Notes under the pieces: generated by a model | The model's database searches: none | Seen by the model: only the letters and a program-made list of their open reading frames with translations | What the model was told of the DNA's origin: nothing | Source of the DNA: an uncultured Roseburia sp. | Lineage (GTDB): Bacteria; Bacillota; Clostridia; Lachnospirales; Lachnospiraceae | Assembly (NCBI GenBank): GCA_947062675.1 | Contig: CAMSQM010000019.1 | Coordinates: 1-53,603, forward strand | Direction: 5' to 3' | Length of the DNA: 53,603 nt | In this document: in pieces, positions 46,801 to 53,603 of the stretch | Position numbering within the stretch: position 1 is the first letter of the stretch | Layout of the letters: every line of letters begins with the position of its first letter | Position numbers and translations under genes: made by a program

Positions 46801-46955
46801 ACCTGCCAAATGTGAAAAATTACAGTGATTTCAGAAATGAACTGATTAAGGACAGCGGATTTGAAAAAGCAGTACAGTCGATGACCACCGGCAGACTTTC
46901 CAGAAAGGGAGCGGGAACTGGAGATATGGCAAAATACAGATATCTGAAACCCTGA
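40866..46955 (+). CDS. tail tape measure protein, second exon
   Basis: 2,029 codons from a GTG that has no ribosome site, consistent with an exon rather than an independent gene. With exon 1 the protein would be about 2,416 residues, comparable to very long SPbeta-type tape measures. An early hydrophobic segment lies at about 138-160 (AAIKALSIAGNMLVSALIAKGIELA, quoted in part), followed by long coiled coils. Two related segments of about 145 residues lie at about 996-1315 (LERYEAFLDKSSKKTGY and SDRYDRYREKNDAKNEL begin the copies). The C-terminal stretch YNNAGSGGNLYKKLKNLG and FARGSAHIP is typical of tape measure ends. Base composition becomes more GC-rich from about 43,500 on, suggesting a mosaic origin. 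Confidence 0.85.
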   Translation: MIIKTLETDLYGISNKLGFISLKRPKTDWIKNSFSQIVTRDNIDSYLPALSAPNAATKLNELQEQRIKANAGTDHWYNYFKTLDDRDKYLIDFVQNTNLQTAGIKDLQNANEQAREKIIAHNQAIKSQTLSARAGAAAIKALSIAGNMLVSALIAKGIELAAKAIDNWVHRVERANEAMSSAVSEYDSAKSRLENITSELEEHNRRIDELNSKDGLTYAEKGELENLQKITKELLIQQQIRAREAENASFEAAEKTVEAYEAQYGKYDISEAGLARLQANAEAFGTFTEPGSEYDVNGNILAYTQTLKLLEEAQRELEQAADGENTGWIRDRIQHYTDNAALYKRTINGIISDLENKMLAMEGEYNTAIKSRENGENLSSSQTDFIARYESMAEARKSLYKYTDKNTWNMFQIADIFHTEDIEKTKEELMELALAGELTADKIEKSFPNLYKAIQESDLFLENDQKTAMDAFLKEIISGAKDLKKISGGIRITPPSFSDTLSQIQELTKGLNQLDKIYADIRDGGEFDWSSVLNDNFAETFENLEDSTGQYKDVYENFIKTVSRSPRDIDACQSAFDQLVTAYVHCSGALDGVTEETQEATVAMLEQMNIGNAAEVVAGQLAAQEMFLKLDMDSSTVSIYDQIGGLLSHVEASGLAVAALYDLIAQEEIFSSTGLGVDEKIKGLGKLAEAFGLTADSALFSQKYLDDAKFSGMYGTQEDAEAVVNEMNSDIQNKIAEKFKALLSYAPSARPPAKNNGRAGAASEKAETKETFNWIERLLKAISEKTKKAAEAFTKAFSLTSAQEKYAQYLSQIENELSANNQAITIYQQKLDSVGLSLEWIEKIQNGAFSIEDVTDENLKNQISEYQKWYEKLESCYDNVRALEEERLKAQKEYADKVLKSHDDEIRSFERTADRQKALADLKELLGGRASEKDVRVQLDSTAARINRMEEQNRYLQELIRTTEYGSDAWKTYRDRMEENRDSIRDLTGTLAELAQELMNLPLERYEAFLDKSSKKTGYFDARMANAGKSAWKETLLDKQAKNIAQTNSKAQETAVKTAGNLRSAGNAFSSAADTDKLYADSTQKPEVDVLYARIEKYVKSGKQIPASLITQLSDKGHSNLAQAAVNYNAALAADQTAQETAKLMAHTTQTELAELAKQKAALPSDRYDRYREKNDAKNELYSAKLSNATGAESQNRIIDKQMGLVTGNNAKAQETAQATAENLRNAVNSIGSAKKIDAKGKTKKQKSVLDSLYKKVQGYVKAGKGIPSTLIAEIAEGNYTTLYQAAVNYNEMRLADDAAQQVAALSAETSEKELAQLAQAKFNNIRTEYERKQGVISHQADLTSSELDLATEKGYLTGQGWYGSLIRFEEQKNSSLSEKLARMRENLDAAVASGEIEMFSDEWWEAADAIHATEEEIAQSDLTLQKYRNDQRQAGFDHFDYLQEQISRLTSEADFYISSMKNMQLKDDGGLSSHGITAAGLHYQNYDTYRKQADDYAGQISRIQSMLAENPHDTKLLEQLQKYQDAQRQCILNSEDEKRAVADLVREGYESLISSLGKAISKYKELIQNAKNAHDYQNRISEQTETIASLRKQLAAYSRMSGNEETAARIQTLDRELADALKNMQETVYDKYISDTQDALDDMLSELEEFVNELYNNIDALFRDGVTQVKGSVETVNSTLAELSGSYGTTLSEAIGAAWADGYYNPSGALASIQAKMDALIAASEAQAAQAAADDRNAGNVTISSTPDGTQEETARPGGNISSLPAPEKKPVILSDSADDRQIILSDSTDDSLKRKALSFIKKNVQNPSKKYDSYSDVNRAIWNNAAGIYSGKGKVLSEDNLHKLAKELGITYNNAGSGGNLYKKLKNLGISGFARGSAHIPRSQLALTQEEGTELIHRTDNGAMLTPLRQGDMVFTNDMTRRLWELSQAEPDRLFKMTGNIAGLKVIQPAFTARASAPERNLQAGNGDTFVTIDELNLPNVKNYSDFRNELIKDSGFEKAVQSMTTGRLSRKGAGTGDMAKYRYLKP
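43860..44820 (+). repeat. internal duplication in the tape measure gene
   Basis: Two protein segments align by eye over about 145 residues each. Shared landmarks are the openings PLERYEAFLDK / PSDRYDRYREK, then NSKAQETA / NAKAQETA, then IEKYVKSGKQIPASLI / VQGYVKAGKGIPSTLI, then QAAVNYNAAL / QAAVNYNEMR. Duplication lengthens the tail ruler in steps. Confidence 0.85.
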
Positions 46956-47000
46956 TCCAGCCGCCCCGGGAACGCATTCCGTTCCACTCTGCCGGAAAAC

Positions 47001-47036
47001 AAAGGCCACGGAAAAATTCCGTGGCCTCTTTGTATT
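47001..47036 (+). terminator. rho-independent terminator-like hairpin after the tape measure gene
   Basis: AAAGGCCACGGAAAAATTCCGTGGCCTCTTTGT: a 10-bp stem followed by a short T-rich stretch. It is located between the tape measure gene and the small coiled-coil gene. Confidence 0.75.
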
Positions 47037-47056
47037 TCAGGAGGTAATAGTATACC

Positions 47057-47296
47057 GTGAAATTAAAACAGACAAACCATTACAGGAAAATCATACAGCG
47101 GCTGTCCGAAGAAAACAAAATACTCCGGGAACAGCGTGAACGGTACAGTGAAAAAAAATTTACGGAGCTCGTGGACGAAACCCTGAAGATGAAAAGTGAA
47201 TATGAACAGCTCATAAGGCAGGCTTCACAGTGCAGGGACAGATACGAAAAGCTTCTGAAAAAGCAGCGCAGGCTGTACACAGAATACAGACCATAA
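47057..47296 (+). CDS. small coiled-coil phage protein
   Basis: 79 residues, GTG start with AGGAGGTAA ten bases upstream. It is almost entirely charged coiled coil (RKIIQRLSEENKILREQRER...KSEYEQLIRQ, two parts). It lies between the tape measure gene and the large tail protein gene and is probably a minor tail or assembly protein. No family recognised. Confidence 0.65.
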   Translation: MKLKQTNHYRKIIQRLSEENKILREQRERYSEKKFTELVDETLKMKSEYEQLIRQASQCRDRYEKLLKKQRRLYTEYRP

Positions 47297-47316
47297 CCGA
47301 CAGGAGGTGATACTAC

Positions 47317-50300
47317 TTGGCACAATTATTATTAGATGCAAACGGTCAGGCGGATATTCCGACGCTTATCCTGGAAACAAAAAGCGGCGAACGGTACGGC
47401 GCAGTTGACGGGATCACAGGAATACGCTACAAAAACAATCTGAACAGCGCAAATGAGGCCGGATTTACCCTGCACAAATATGTGGACGGAAAACTGAATC
47501 CTCTCTGGGAAGACATCACGGACCTGAAAACGCTGTTCATTCCCGAATACCACGAAAAATTTGAACTGAACGTATCTTACACGGACGAGGAATCCGAAAC
47601 AAAGTCCGTCACGGCCGTGTCGCTGTGCGAATCCGAACTTTCCCAGATCATTCTGCGCAGTTTTGAGGTAAACACAGAAACAGATATCGGGCGCGACGAT
47701 TATGAGCTGACCGTATTTTACAACCCGGACAACCCGAAAGCCTCCCTGCTGCACAGAGTGCTTTCCACAAAAGCGGCATCCTTTCAGATCGGCGCAGTGG
47801 ATTCATCCCTCCGGGACATGGCCTTTGAATATTCCGCAGATAACATAGATATTTACAGTTTTCTGACAGGGGATGTCGCGGAACAGATGCAGTGTCTGTT
47901 TCTCTTTGATTCCATGACGCGCACAATCAGCGTGCGGGATCTGTGCAGCACATGCAATGACTGTTACGAAGACACAATCATCAGGCAGTATGACGCGGAC
48001 GGAAATGAAACAAGAAAACACTATCGCGGGGACTTCCGCGATGTATGCCCCGTCTGCGGAAGCAGAAACATAACTCCGGGATACGGAAACGACACTTCCA
48101 TACTGATCGACAGAGAGAATCTCGCACAGTCTGTCTCCGTACAGGGCAACGCCGGCGCTCTCAAAAACTGCTTTTACGTAGAGGGCGGCGATGATGCCAT
48201 CACAGCCGCTTTCTGCCTGATCAATCCGAACGGTACACAGTATCTCTATTATTTTCCCCCGGACGAGCTCGACAAAAATGCCAGAAACCGGATCTATAAA
48301 TTTCCCGATGATCTGATTGACGCTATAAACGAATACAACAGGGATTACAAATGGTACTACTCAGAAAATATCTATGACCCGTCACGGCAATCCCACATTT
48401 ATCATCCGGAGACAGAATCTTTTACCCCCGCCGTCTTCCAGCCTGAAAATGCAGACCTGAAGTACATAACGGCATATAACCGTATCGTAGACAAATTATG
48501 CGGGCTGTCTGATAAAAGCCCATTCCGTGACTGTAAAAAATACAGCAGCCCTCTCTCCTTCAGAGGGCACGGTTCCCTTGTAACAGCCTGTTACAATTCC
48601 GTTGATCTTGACGTCTTTATCCGTTCCGGCATGATGCCATCCTTTGAAATGGAAGTATATTCAAAGGAAGAAGCCATACTCAGACTCTCTGAGCAAACCC
48701 CCGGTTCCATCGCAATTTCCGGATTCGGCAGCGGAACCGTTAAAACCGTTGTGGACAACGCGGTTCTCATGACCGCAAAAACAGTGATCAACACCGCCCT
48801 TTTCAGTGTCGGAATTGAATCCAGCCGTTACAGCACCGGAAGCAGTGTCTGGACCGGAAAATTTGTGATCACAGACCTGCAGGATGACAACCCGCAGACA
48901 AACACCATTGTTTCCCCGCAGAATATCACTCTGACCATAAACGGGGATATGATCACATACTGCAAATCCAGAATCCGGTATATGCTGTCAAAAGAGGATC
49001 TTCCCTCCTTAAAAAATCTCTATGACCTGACAATCACAGACGATTATTTCCGTGAACAGATAAAACTGCACAGTATCGACAATCTCAGTATTCTTTATAA
49101 TGTAATGCAGAGCTGTCTGGACATCTTACAGGATCAGACCGACAAAATCATCATCCGTGAGGGAAACAGCGTCGCAGACGAGCTGAACCGGTATTATGGC
49201 ATCTACCACAGGCGCATGGGAATGATATCAGCAATGATTTCCGAAAGAGAGAATGATCTGAAAGCAGTACAGCAGTACGGCGCGCTGATATACAGCTGTA
49301 TCGATGCCGTGAGAACATCGCTGGACTTTCCATCTTACCTGAAACGGTATTCGGAAACACATTCCCTCTCCACAGATCTCTGGGAGGTATTCAACCGCCA
49401 CCGGCGTGAGGACACTTATCACAACAGCAATCTTATCTCCGATGCACTGGAGTCAAACAGCGACGTGATCCGGCACGCAGGATACCTGATGGAATTCGCG
49501 CAGAAAGAACTGGTTCAGGCCGGAACCCTGCAGTACACCGTCTCCGCTTCCCTCTCCAATCTTCTCGTGCTGCCGGAATTCGCCCGGTACGCCGGACATT
49601 TTGACACAGGAAACTGGATCCGCATCCGCACGGACATCCGTGATGACCGGGAAGAAGACTCCATATACAGGCTGCGCCTCCTCTCCTGGCAGATATCTTT
49701 CGATGAAATTCAGAATATTGAAGTCGAATTTTCCACGGCGGCAAAAACATGGAGCGGCATGCAGGACGCGGCTTCCGTGATCCAGTCCGCCCAAAACATG
49801 GCGACCTCCTACGACGGAGTAAGAAGGCAGGCCGAAAAAAGCAGTGAGGCCGCAGGAATCGTGGACCACTGGGTCACTGACGGACTGGACATGACAAACC
49901 GGAAAATTGTAAACAGTGCAGACAGCCAGTCACTTGTAATTGATGAACACGGACTCCTTGCGAGAAGTCACGATGAGCTCGCGGACATATATGATCCGTG
50001 CCAGCTGAAACTTCTGCATAACGGGCTGTATACAACACATGATAACTGGGAGACAGTAGATACCGGAATCGGAAAATTTATATACAATGACCCGCAGAAT
50101 CATTTCAGGGAAACAGTCGGATACGGACTGATTGCCAAAACGATTATCGGCTCCCTGATTCTGGGTGAAAATCTTGGTATTTACAATAAGAACGGTTCGC
50201 TGAAATTTGACAAAAACGGTCTGTCCGTCTCAAACGGGAAAAATACCATAAATATAAACCCGGGCGGAAATGCATTTGAAGTGATAAAAGGTTCAGAGAA

Positions 50301-51555
50301 GCAGATGTATATAGACATGGACGGAAATGTGAATATCGGCGGAGGGGCAATGGTATCATGGTTTAATGTTACTGATACTGACAGCGTCGCAACCAAAAAT
50401 TATGTCACGTCCCTTGGATACCAGACAGCTCCACAGGTAACACAGATTACAAAAGACACGGTTACAACATCCTATATAAACGCGCTTAATATAACCGCAA
50501 AGGATTTTTCTGCGGAAACAATCACGGGGAAAAGAATTATCGGGTCCTATATTGAGGGTGCCAATATGAACGGCGGAACCATAAATATCGGGAACGGAAA
50601 TTTCCTTGTTGACAGTAACGGAAATGGAAATTTCTGTGGAAGCATACATGCAACAGACATTGTTGCCGAGGAGAGTTATTATATCTCTACCGGCAGTTAC
50701 AGGGATAAAATCATAGATTACTTCATCAATCCACAGGGAGCCAGAAAAACACTTTCTTTCGGAATTGATGGCACATACATAAAAATCATGCCTGAATACA
50801 GCAATATTATAGGAGGCGGACACGCAGGAAAAATTGATATCAATGCCACTGCCGGTATAGATGTCACCGGACTTATAACAGGTACGATCACAAATGCAAA
50901 AAATTCAGAATATGCAAAAGGAGCGCATCTGACAAAGTTTATGTCCTGGATGGCCGGTAAACACGGGGAAGACGCGCAGTGCTCTGTCGCAATGTCCTCC
51001 GATTCCTATTTCAGGACCTATGATCTGGGCGATGAAAACAACCTCTACCATCAGCCTGTCAGCGATGCCGCCGCTCTCGGTTCGCCGAATTACAGATGGA
51101 AACAGCTGTATGTTTCCGCGTCATCTATATCAACCTCGGACCGCAGTTTAAAAAGAAACATTAAAAATCTTACCGGAAAACATCTGGAGTTTTTCATGCG
51201 CATCGAGCCCGTGTCATTTCTGTTCAGAAACGGCGGGTCCGGCAGAACACATGTGGGCTTTATCGCGCAGGATGTGGAAAACGCAATGAAAGAAACAGGA
51301 CTTACAGACCTCGATTTTGCAGGTTTCTGCAAAGATATAAAAACAGTATGCCGCATAAATGAAAAGGGAGAGGAAACAGAAGAACCCGTGACGGATGAGC
51401 ACGGCAGTCCGCAGTATATCTATTCTCTCCGATACGGGGAATTTATCGCGCTGAACACCCATGCAATCCAGCAGACCCGGAAAGAACTGCAGCTTTTAAA
51501 GGAACAGTACAGCCGGTTAGCAGCTTTTACCGGTTATCAGGAGGTGGTAAAATAA
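47317..51555 (+). CDS. tail protein with C-terminal peptidase S74 chaperone domain
   Basis: 1,412 residues, TTG start after AGGAGGTGATACTAC. The first about 400 residues look like a phage tail-associated (Tal/gp27-like) protein and include a zinc-ribbon-like set of Cys (CSTCNDC and CPVCG, near 211-250). The middle is mixed alpha/beta, then repetitive beta structure at about 980-1210. The C-terminal intramolecular chaperone (about 1265-1400) has the S74 dyad S1274-D1275 with K1279 (STSDRSLKRNI) and GFIAQDV. In this family the chaperone trimerises the fibre and then cuts itself off, so the mature protein should end near residue 1273. Confidence 0.85.
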   Translation: MAQLLLDANGQADIPTLILETKSGERYGAVDGITGIRYKNNLNSANEAGFTLHKYVDGKLNPLWEDITDLKTLFIPEYHEKFELNVSYTDEESETKSVTAVSLCESELSQIILRSFEVNTETDIGRDDYELTVFYNPDNPKASLLHRVLSTKAASFQIGAVDSSLRDMAFEYSADNIDIYSFLTGDVAEQMQCLFLFDSMTRTISVRDLCSTCNDCYEDTIIRQYDADGNETRKHYRGDFRDVCPVCGSRNITPGYGNDTSILIDRENLAQSVSVQGNAGALKNCFYVEGGDDAITAAFCLINPNGTQYLYYFPPDELDKNARNRIYKFPDDLIDAINEYNRDYKWYYSENIYDPSRQSHIYHPETESFTPAVFQPENADLKYITAYNRIVDKLCGLSDKSPFRDCKKYSSPLSFRGHGSLVTACYNSVDLDVFIRSGMMPSFEMEVYSKEEAILRLSEQTPGSIAISGFGSGTVKTVVDNAVLMTAKTVINTALFSVGIESSRYSTGSSVWTGKFVITDLQDDNPQTNTIVSPQNITLTINGDMITYCKSRIRYMLSKEDLPSLKNLYDLTITDDYFREQIKLHSIDNLSILYNVMQSCLDILQDQTDKIIIREGNSVADELNRYYGIYHRRMGMISAMISERENDLKAVQQYGALIYSCIDAVRTSLDFPSYLKRYSETHSLSTDLWEVFNRHRREDTYHNSNLISDALESNSDVIRHAGYLMEFAQKELVQAGTLQYTVSASLSNLLVLPEFARYAGHFDTGNWIRIRTDIRDDREEDSIYRLRLLSWQISFDEIQNIEVEFSTAAKTWSGMQDAASVIQSAQNMATSYDGVRRQAEKSSEAAGIVDHWVTDGLDMTNRKIVNSADSQSLVIDEHGLLARSHDELADIYDPCQLKLLHNGLYTTHDNWETVDTGIGKFIYNDPQNHFRETVGYGLIAKTIIGSLILGENLGIYNKNGSLKFDKNGLSVSNGKNTININPGGNAFEVIKGSEKQMYIDMDGNVNIGGGAMVSWFNVTDTDSVATKNYVTSLGYQTAPQVTQITKDTVTTSYINALNITAKDFSAETITGKRIIGSYIEGANMNGGTINIGNGNFLVDSNGNGNFCGSIHATDIVAEESYYISTGSYRDKIIDYFINPQGARKTLSFGIDGTYIKIMPEYSNIIGGGHAGKIDINATAGIDVTGLITGTITNAKNSEYAKGAHLTKFMSWMAGKHGEDAQCSVAMSSDSYFRTYDLGDENNLYHQPVSDAAALGSPNYRWKQLYVSASSISTSDRSLKRNIKNLTGKHLEFFMRIEPVSFLFRNGGSGRTHVGFIAQDVENAMKETGLTDLDFAGFCKDIKTVCRINEKGEETEEPVTDEHGSPQYIYSLRYGEFIALNTHAIQQTRKELQLLKEQYSRLAAFTGYQEVVK

Positions 51556-52365
51556 ATGTACGCATCCGATTTTGAATATGCCGGAATGGCCCTGTCCGAT
51601 TACGGGATGATGATATGCACTTTTAACCGGGCCGGACAGAAAACCGTATCATCCGGCGCAGACCTGTCATTTCGCACCGTAAAGCCTGCGGGCTCAGACC
51701 TGTTCCGCTTTTACGGTGCATCATACGGGGAATTCTATACCTGTACCCTTCAGATATGCAGATTATTCTGCCACGGCGACACGCCATATCTCGAACCGGA
51801 ACGCATCTCCGCACTGCAGCGGTGGCTGTGCAGAAAAGACGGATATCACCCCTTCCGCGTCATACAGGATGATCTCAAAGACGTCTTCTGGAATGCAACA
51901 TTCAGCAGTAAACAGATCAATTCTGACGGAAGACCTGTCGGACTTGAACTCACACTCTGCACCGATTCCCCGTACGCTTACCTGAAATCAGTACCCGTCT
52001 CCCACTCTTTCACTCCCGGGACAGCCTTTTCACTCTTCGATCTGTCCGATGAAACGGGAAGCATCTACCCTGTGGTGAAAATTACATGCAAAGGCAGCGG
52101 GAAAATACAATTACAAAACAGTCTGGACCGGAAAACCGTAAAGCTGACCGGCGTGTCCGCAGATGAGACTATCGCGCTGGACGGAAAAAACAAAATCATC
52201 AGCTCCTCTCTCTCCAGAAAAGACCTGCCGGACCACTTTAATTTCTATTTCCCCAGAATTATAAACACAATTGATACACGTGAAAACATATTTACACTTT
52301 CCGCAGACTCTGTCCCGTGCGACATCACGTTTATATACAATCCCATTATCAGCACAGGACTGTAG
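51556..52365 (+). CDS. distal tail (Dit-like) protein
   Basis: 269 residues, starting within a base of the previous stop and after AGGAGGTGG, so it is coupled. The N-terminal domain (about 1-135) follows the siphophage distal tail pattern: DLSFRTVKPAGSDLFRFYG, then YLEPERISALQRWLCRKDGYHPFRVI (each quoted in part). A galectin-like C-terminal domain is likely. It would form the hub at the tail tip between tube and baseplate. The order here, after the Tal-like gene, is the reverse of the usual Dit-Tal order. Confidence 0.75.
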   Translation: MYASDFEYAGMALSDYGMMICTFNRAGQKTVSSGADLSFRTVKPAGSDLFRFYGASYGEFYTCTLQICRLFCHGDTPYLEPERISALQRWLCRKDGYHPFRVIQDDLKDVFWNATFSSKQINSDGRPVGLELTLCTDSPYAYLKSVPVSHSFTPGTAFSLFDLSDETGSIYPVVKITCKGSGKIQLQNSLDRKTVKLTGVSADETIALDGKNKIISSSLSRKDLPDHFNFYFPRIINTIDTRENIFTLSADSVPCDITFIYNPIISTGL

Positions 52366-52421
52366 CAGTAACCATCCGGCACACAAACCCCGCTCTTCTA
52401 TCATGGAAAGGAAAAAACAGT

Positions 52422-52607
52422 ATGAATGACAAACCGGTATCCGTTATTCTGACAGAAGCAAAAGAAACCATCATTCACGCGATCAACAGCACAGGACTGG
52501 ATATCTCCATATTAAGCTATGTGATCCGTGACATCAGCAGGGAAATCGACGCCGCGGCAAATGCCAGATACCTGGCGGACCTGAACGCGGCACAGCCCGG
52601 AAACTGA
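52422..52607 (+). CDS. small phage protein, 61 residues
   Basis: MNDKPVSVILTEAKETIIHA...ISREIDAAANARYLADL. Preceded by GGAAAGGAAAAAACAGT. It is helical and soluble, and lies between the distal tail and baseplate genes. Similar short proteins with an ETI..IN...L.....I..I..E pattern are common near Clostridia tail fibre genes. Function unknown. Confidence 0.7.
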   Translation: MNDKPVSVILTEAKETIIHAINSTGLDISILSYVIRDISREIDAAANARYLADLNAAQPGN

Positions 52608-52634
52608 AGTATCCGTCCGGAATCCGCGCCCGCA

Positions 52635-52713
52635 CTGCCATCCGCAGGCTCAGGCGGGATTCCGGCGATGGATACCCCGGGATGATACCTGCAACAGTCC
52701 TGCCATCCGCAGG
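52635..52713. repeat. 14-bp direct repeat in intergenic region
   Basis: CTGCCATCCGCAGG at 52635-52648 and again at 52700-52713, in a GC-rich stretch between two tail genes. Each copy contains an imperfect inverted repeat (CTGC...GCAG). It could be a leftover of recombination between tail modules. Confidence 0.75.
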
Positions 52714-52770
52714 CCCCGCGTGATATTCGGCAGCCGGCACAATAAATTTAACGAAGAAACGAGGTAAAAC

Positions 52771-53603
52771 ATGTCATCCATCCAGTACCAGCTCACCCTG
52801 GATCTGCGCCGCGACCTTCACCAGGTCCTTGTGATGAAGGAAGGCGACGCGGATTCAAGGGAAATCGTGATCACCATCACCGACAACGGAAAAATATACA
52901 ATCTGTCCGGCTACTCGGCTGTCTGCAAATGGCACAAACCGGACGGGACATTCATATTCAGTACCTGTTCCGTTTCCGGCAACACGGTACACATACTGTG
53001 CACGGAACAGATGCTCGCGGCGGAAGGCGTGTCAAAGGCCGAGATCGTTCTTTACGGGGACCGGAATCCGGAATCCGGTCAGAAAACCGTCATCTCCACC
53101 ATGAAATTCCACGTGAGCATCAGCGCATCCGTAATTCACAACAGGGACATTGAATCCACGAACGAGTTCAGCGCGCTCACGGAAATCATGCTGACAAACA
53201 GGGAGTTCGCCGAATCCCTGAAAAACCTTGAGGAAACGCTGGAAGAAAACGAGGCACAGAGGGGGGACGCGGAGGAAACCAGACAGCACAACGAACAGCA
53301 GCGCATCCTGAATGAAAATGAAAGAACCTCCGCTGAGAACGGACGCAGAACAGAGGAAACCATACGGCAGGAAGCCGAGGCCGAGCGGGACACGGCGGAA
53401 AGGAACAGGGAGTCCGCCGAAAATGAACGTAAAAATGCCGAAACAGACAGGCAGGAAAACGAAACAGACAGGCAGGAAAACGAAACAGACAGACAGAAGG
53501 CCGAAGAAGCCAGGGAGGAAAGCATTTCCTCCGCCATCGGAAATGCGAATGCCGTCATTGAAAGAATGGAACGGCTGATGGACGACAGCACCCTCGTCCA
53601 CAC
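52771..53603 (+). CDS. BppU-type baseplate/tail fibre protein (partial, runs off right edge)
   Basis: ATG after GAGGTAAAAC; 277 codons are visible. The N-terminal about 120 residues match the BppU_N baseplate upper protein pattern (ITITDNGKIYNLSGYSAV, WHKPDG, VSKAEIVLYGDR). A long, highly charged coiled coil follows, with ENERTSAENGRRTEE and repeated ETDRQEN units, which would form a trimeric stalk for a receptor-binding tip beyond the edge. Confidence 0.82.
   Translation, partial: MSSIQYQLTLDLRRDLHQVLVMKEGDADSREIVITITDNGKIYNLSGYSAVCKWHKPDGTFIFSTCSVSGNTVHILCTEQMLAAEGVSKAEIVLYGDRNPESGQKTVISTMKFHVSISASVIHNRDIESTNEFSALTEIMLTNREFAESLKNLEETLEENEAQRGDAEETRQHNEQQRILNENERTSAENGRRTEETIRQEAEAERDTAERNRESAENERKNAETDRQENETDRQENETDRQKAEEAREESISSAIGNANAVIERMERLMDDSTLVH
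53440..53498 (+). repeat. 21-bp tandem repeat in the baseplate stalk
   Basis: GAAACAGACAGGCAGGAAAAC at 53440-53460 and 53461-53481, with a partial third copy to about 53498. In frame, seven residues per unit, matching coiled-coil heptads. Confidence 0.9.

Larger units (their letters stand above)
26039..53603. mobile_element. prophage, SPbeta-like features (left end and about 27.5 kb)
   Basis: From here to the right edge the genes are phage: sigma-like and DUF262 proteins, a YonO-type RNA polymerase, an HU-like protein, tail proteins, endolysin, holin, tape measure and baseplate. The left boundary is inferred from the altered C-terminus of the DUF6512-like gene at about 26,040-26,080; the right end is not in the window. 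A YonO-like polymerase next to an HU-like gene is also found in Bacillus phage SPbeta (yonO-yonN). No integrase, terminase, portal or capsid gene is seen in this portion. Confidence 0.88.

Noticed and set aside
1..53603. tRNA or rRNA genes
   Set aside because: I saw no GGTTCGAATCC-type T-arm with matching acceptor stem and no rRNA sequence, including at the prophage junction. A tRNAscan run would settle it.

Overview
The window looks like the chromosome of an anaerobic Clostridia bacterium, most likely a Lachnospiraceae gut commensal. The reasons are its fairly GC-rich but Firmicutes-type signals (strong AGGAGG ribosome sites, a leucine T-box), a Na+-translocating decarboxylase operon, a permuted GH3 glycosidase, Lachnospiraceae-type hypothetical proteins and a glutaminyl-tRNA synthetase with an unusual second signature. 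Bases 1 to about 26,050 are ordinary chromosome. From about 26,050 to the right edge the sequence is one partial prophage whose far end lies outside the window.

Chromosomal part, left to right. A partial GH3 glycosidase comes first (minus strand). Next is a minus-strand run of leuS with its T-box leader, an OmpR-type response regulator, a short histidine kinase and a two-gene FtsX/LolD-type ABC exporter, resembling a peptide-sensing and detoxification module. Two plus-strand genes follow: an unknown protein and a cytosolic Cu/Zn superoxide dismutase. A minus-strand operon then encodes a biotin-dependent Na+-pumping decarboxylase with five subunits, including two different carboxyltransferases. 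After it come a C39-like cysteine peptidase, a CidA/LrgB pair, and a minus-strand group of glnS, a DUF2225 protein, a MocR regulator and an SCP2-domain protein with a 42-bp tandem repeat. A DUF6033-like protein and a DUF6512-like membrane protein close this part.

Prophage part. The left end appears to lie in the 3' end of the DUF6512-like gene, whose usual C-terminus has been replaced. A minus-strand pair, a sigma-70-like protein and a DUF262 (ParB-like) protein, is driven by a perfect TTGACA-17-TATAAT promoter with two 11-bp direct repeats. Everything to its right is on the plus strand: small proteins, a 942-residue single-chain double-psi beta-barrel RNA polymerase related to SPbeta YonO (active site DFDSD), an HU/IHF-like protein with no AUG/GUG/UUG start, a tail chaperone-like protein, a tail tube-like protein, a Cys-rich small protein, a phage-borne cysteine desulfurase, an amidase endolysin, holin-type proteins, a very large tape measure gene, a tail protein with a self-cleaving S74 chaperone domain, a distal tail protein and a BppU-type baseplate protein running off the edge. 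No terminase, portal, capsid or integrase is present here.

The most striking object is in the tape measure gene. The reading frame is interrupted by about 1.9 kb that has a group I intron core (P3, P4 and P7 pairings can be drawn by eye in the right order). Downstream of the core it carries a DUF262 gene where a homing endonuclease gene is usually expected. The same prophage therefore has two DUF262 proteins with a shared DGxQRTS motif, its own RNA polymerase and its own sigma-like protein.
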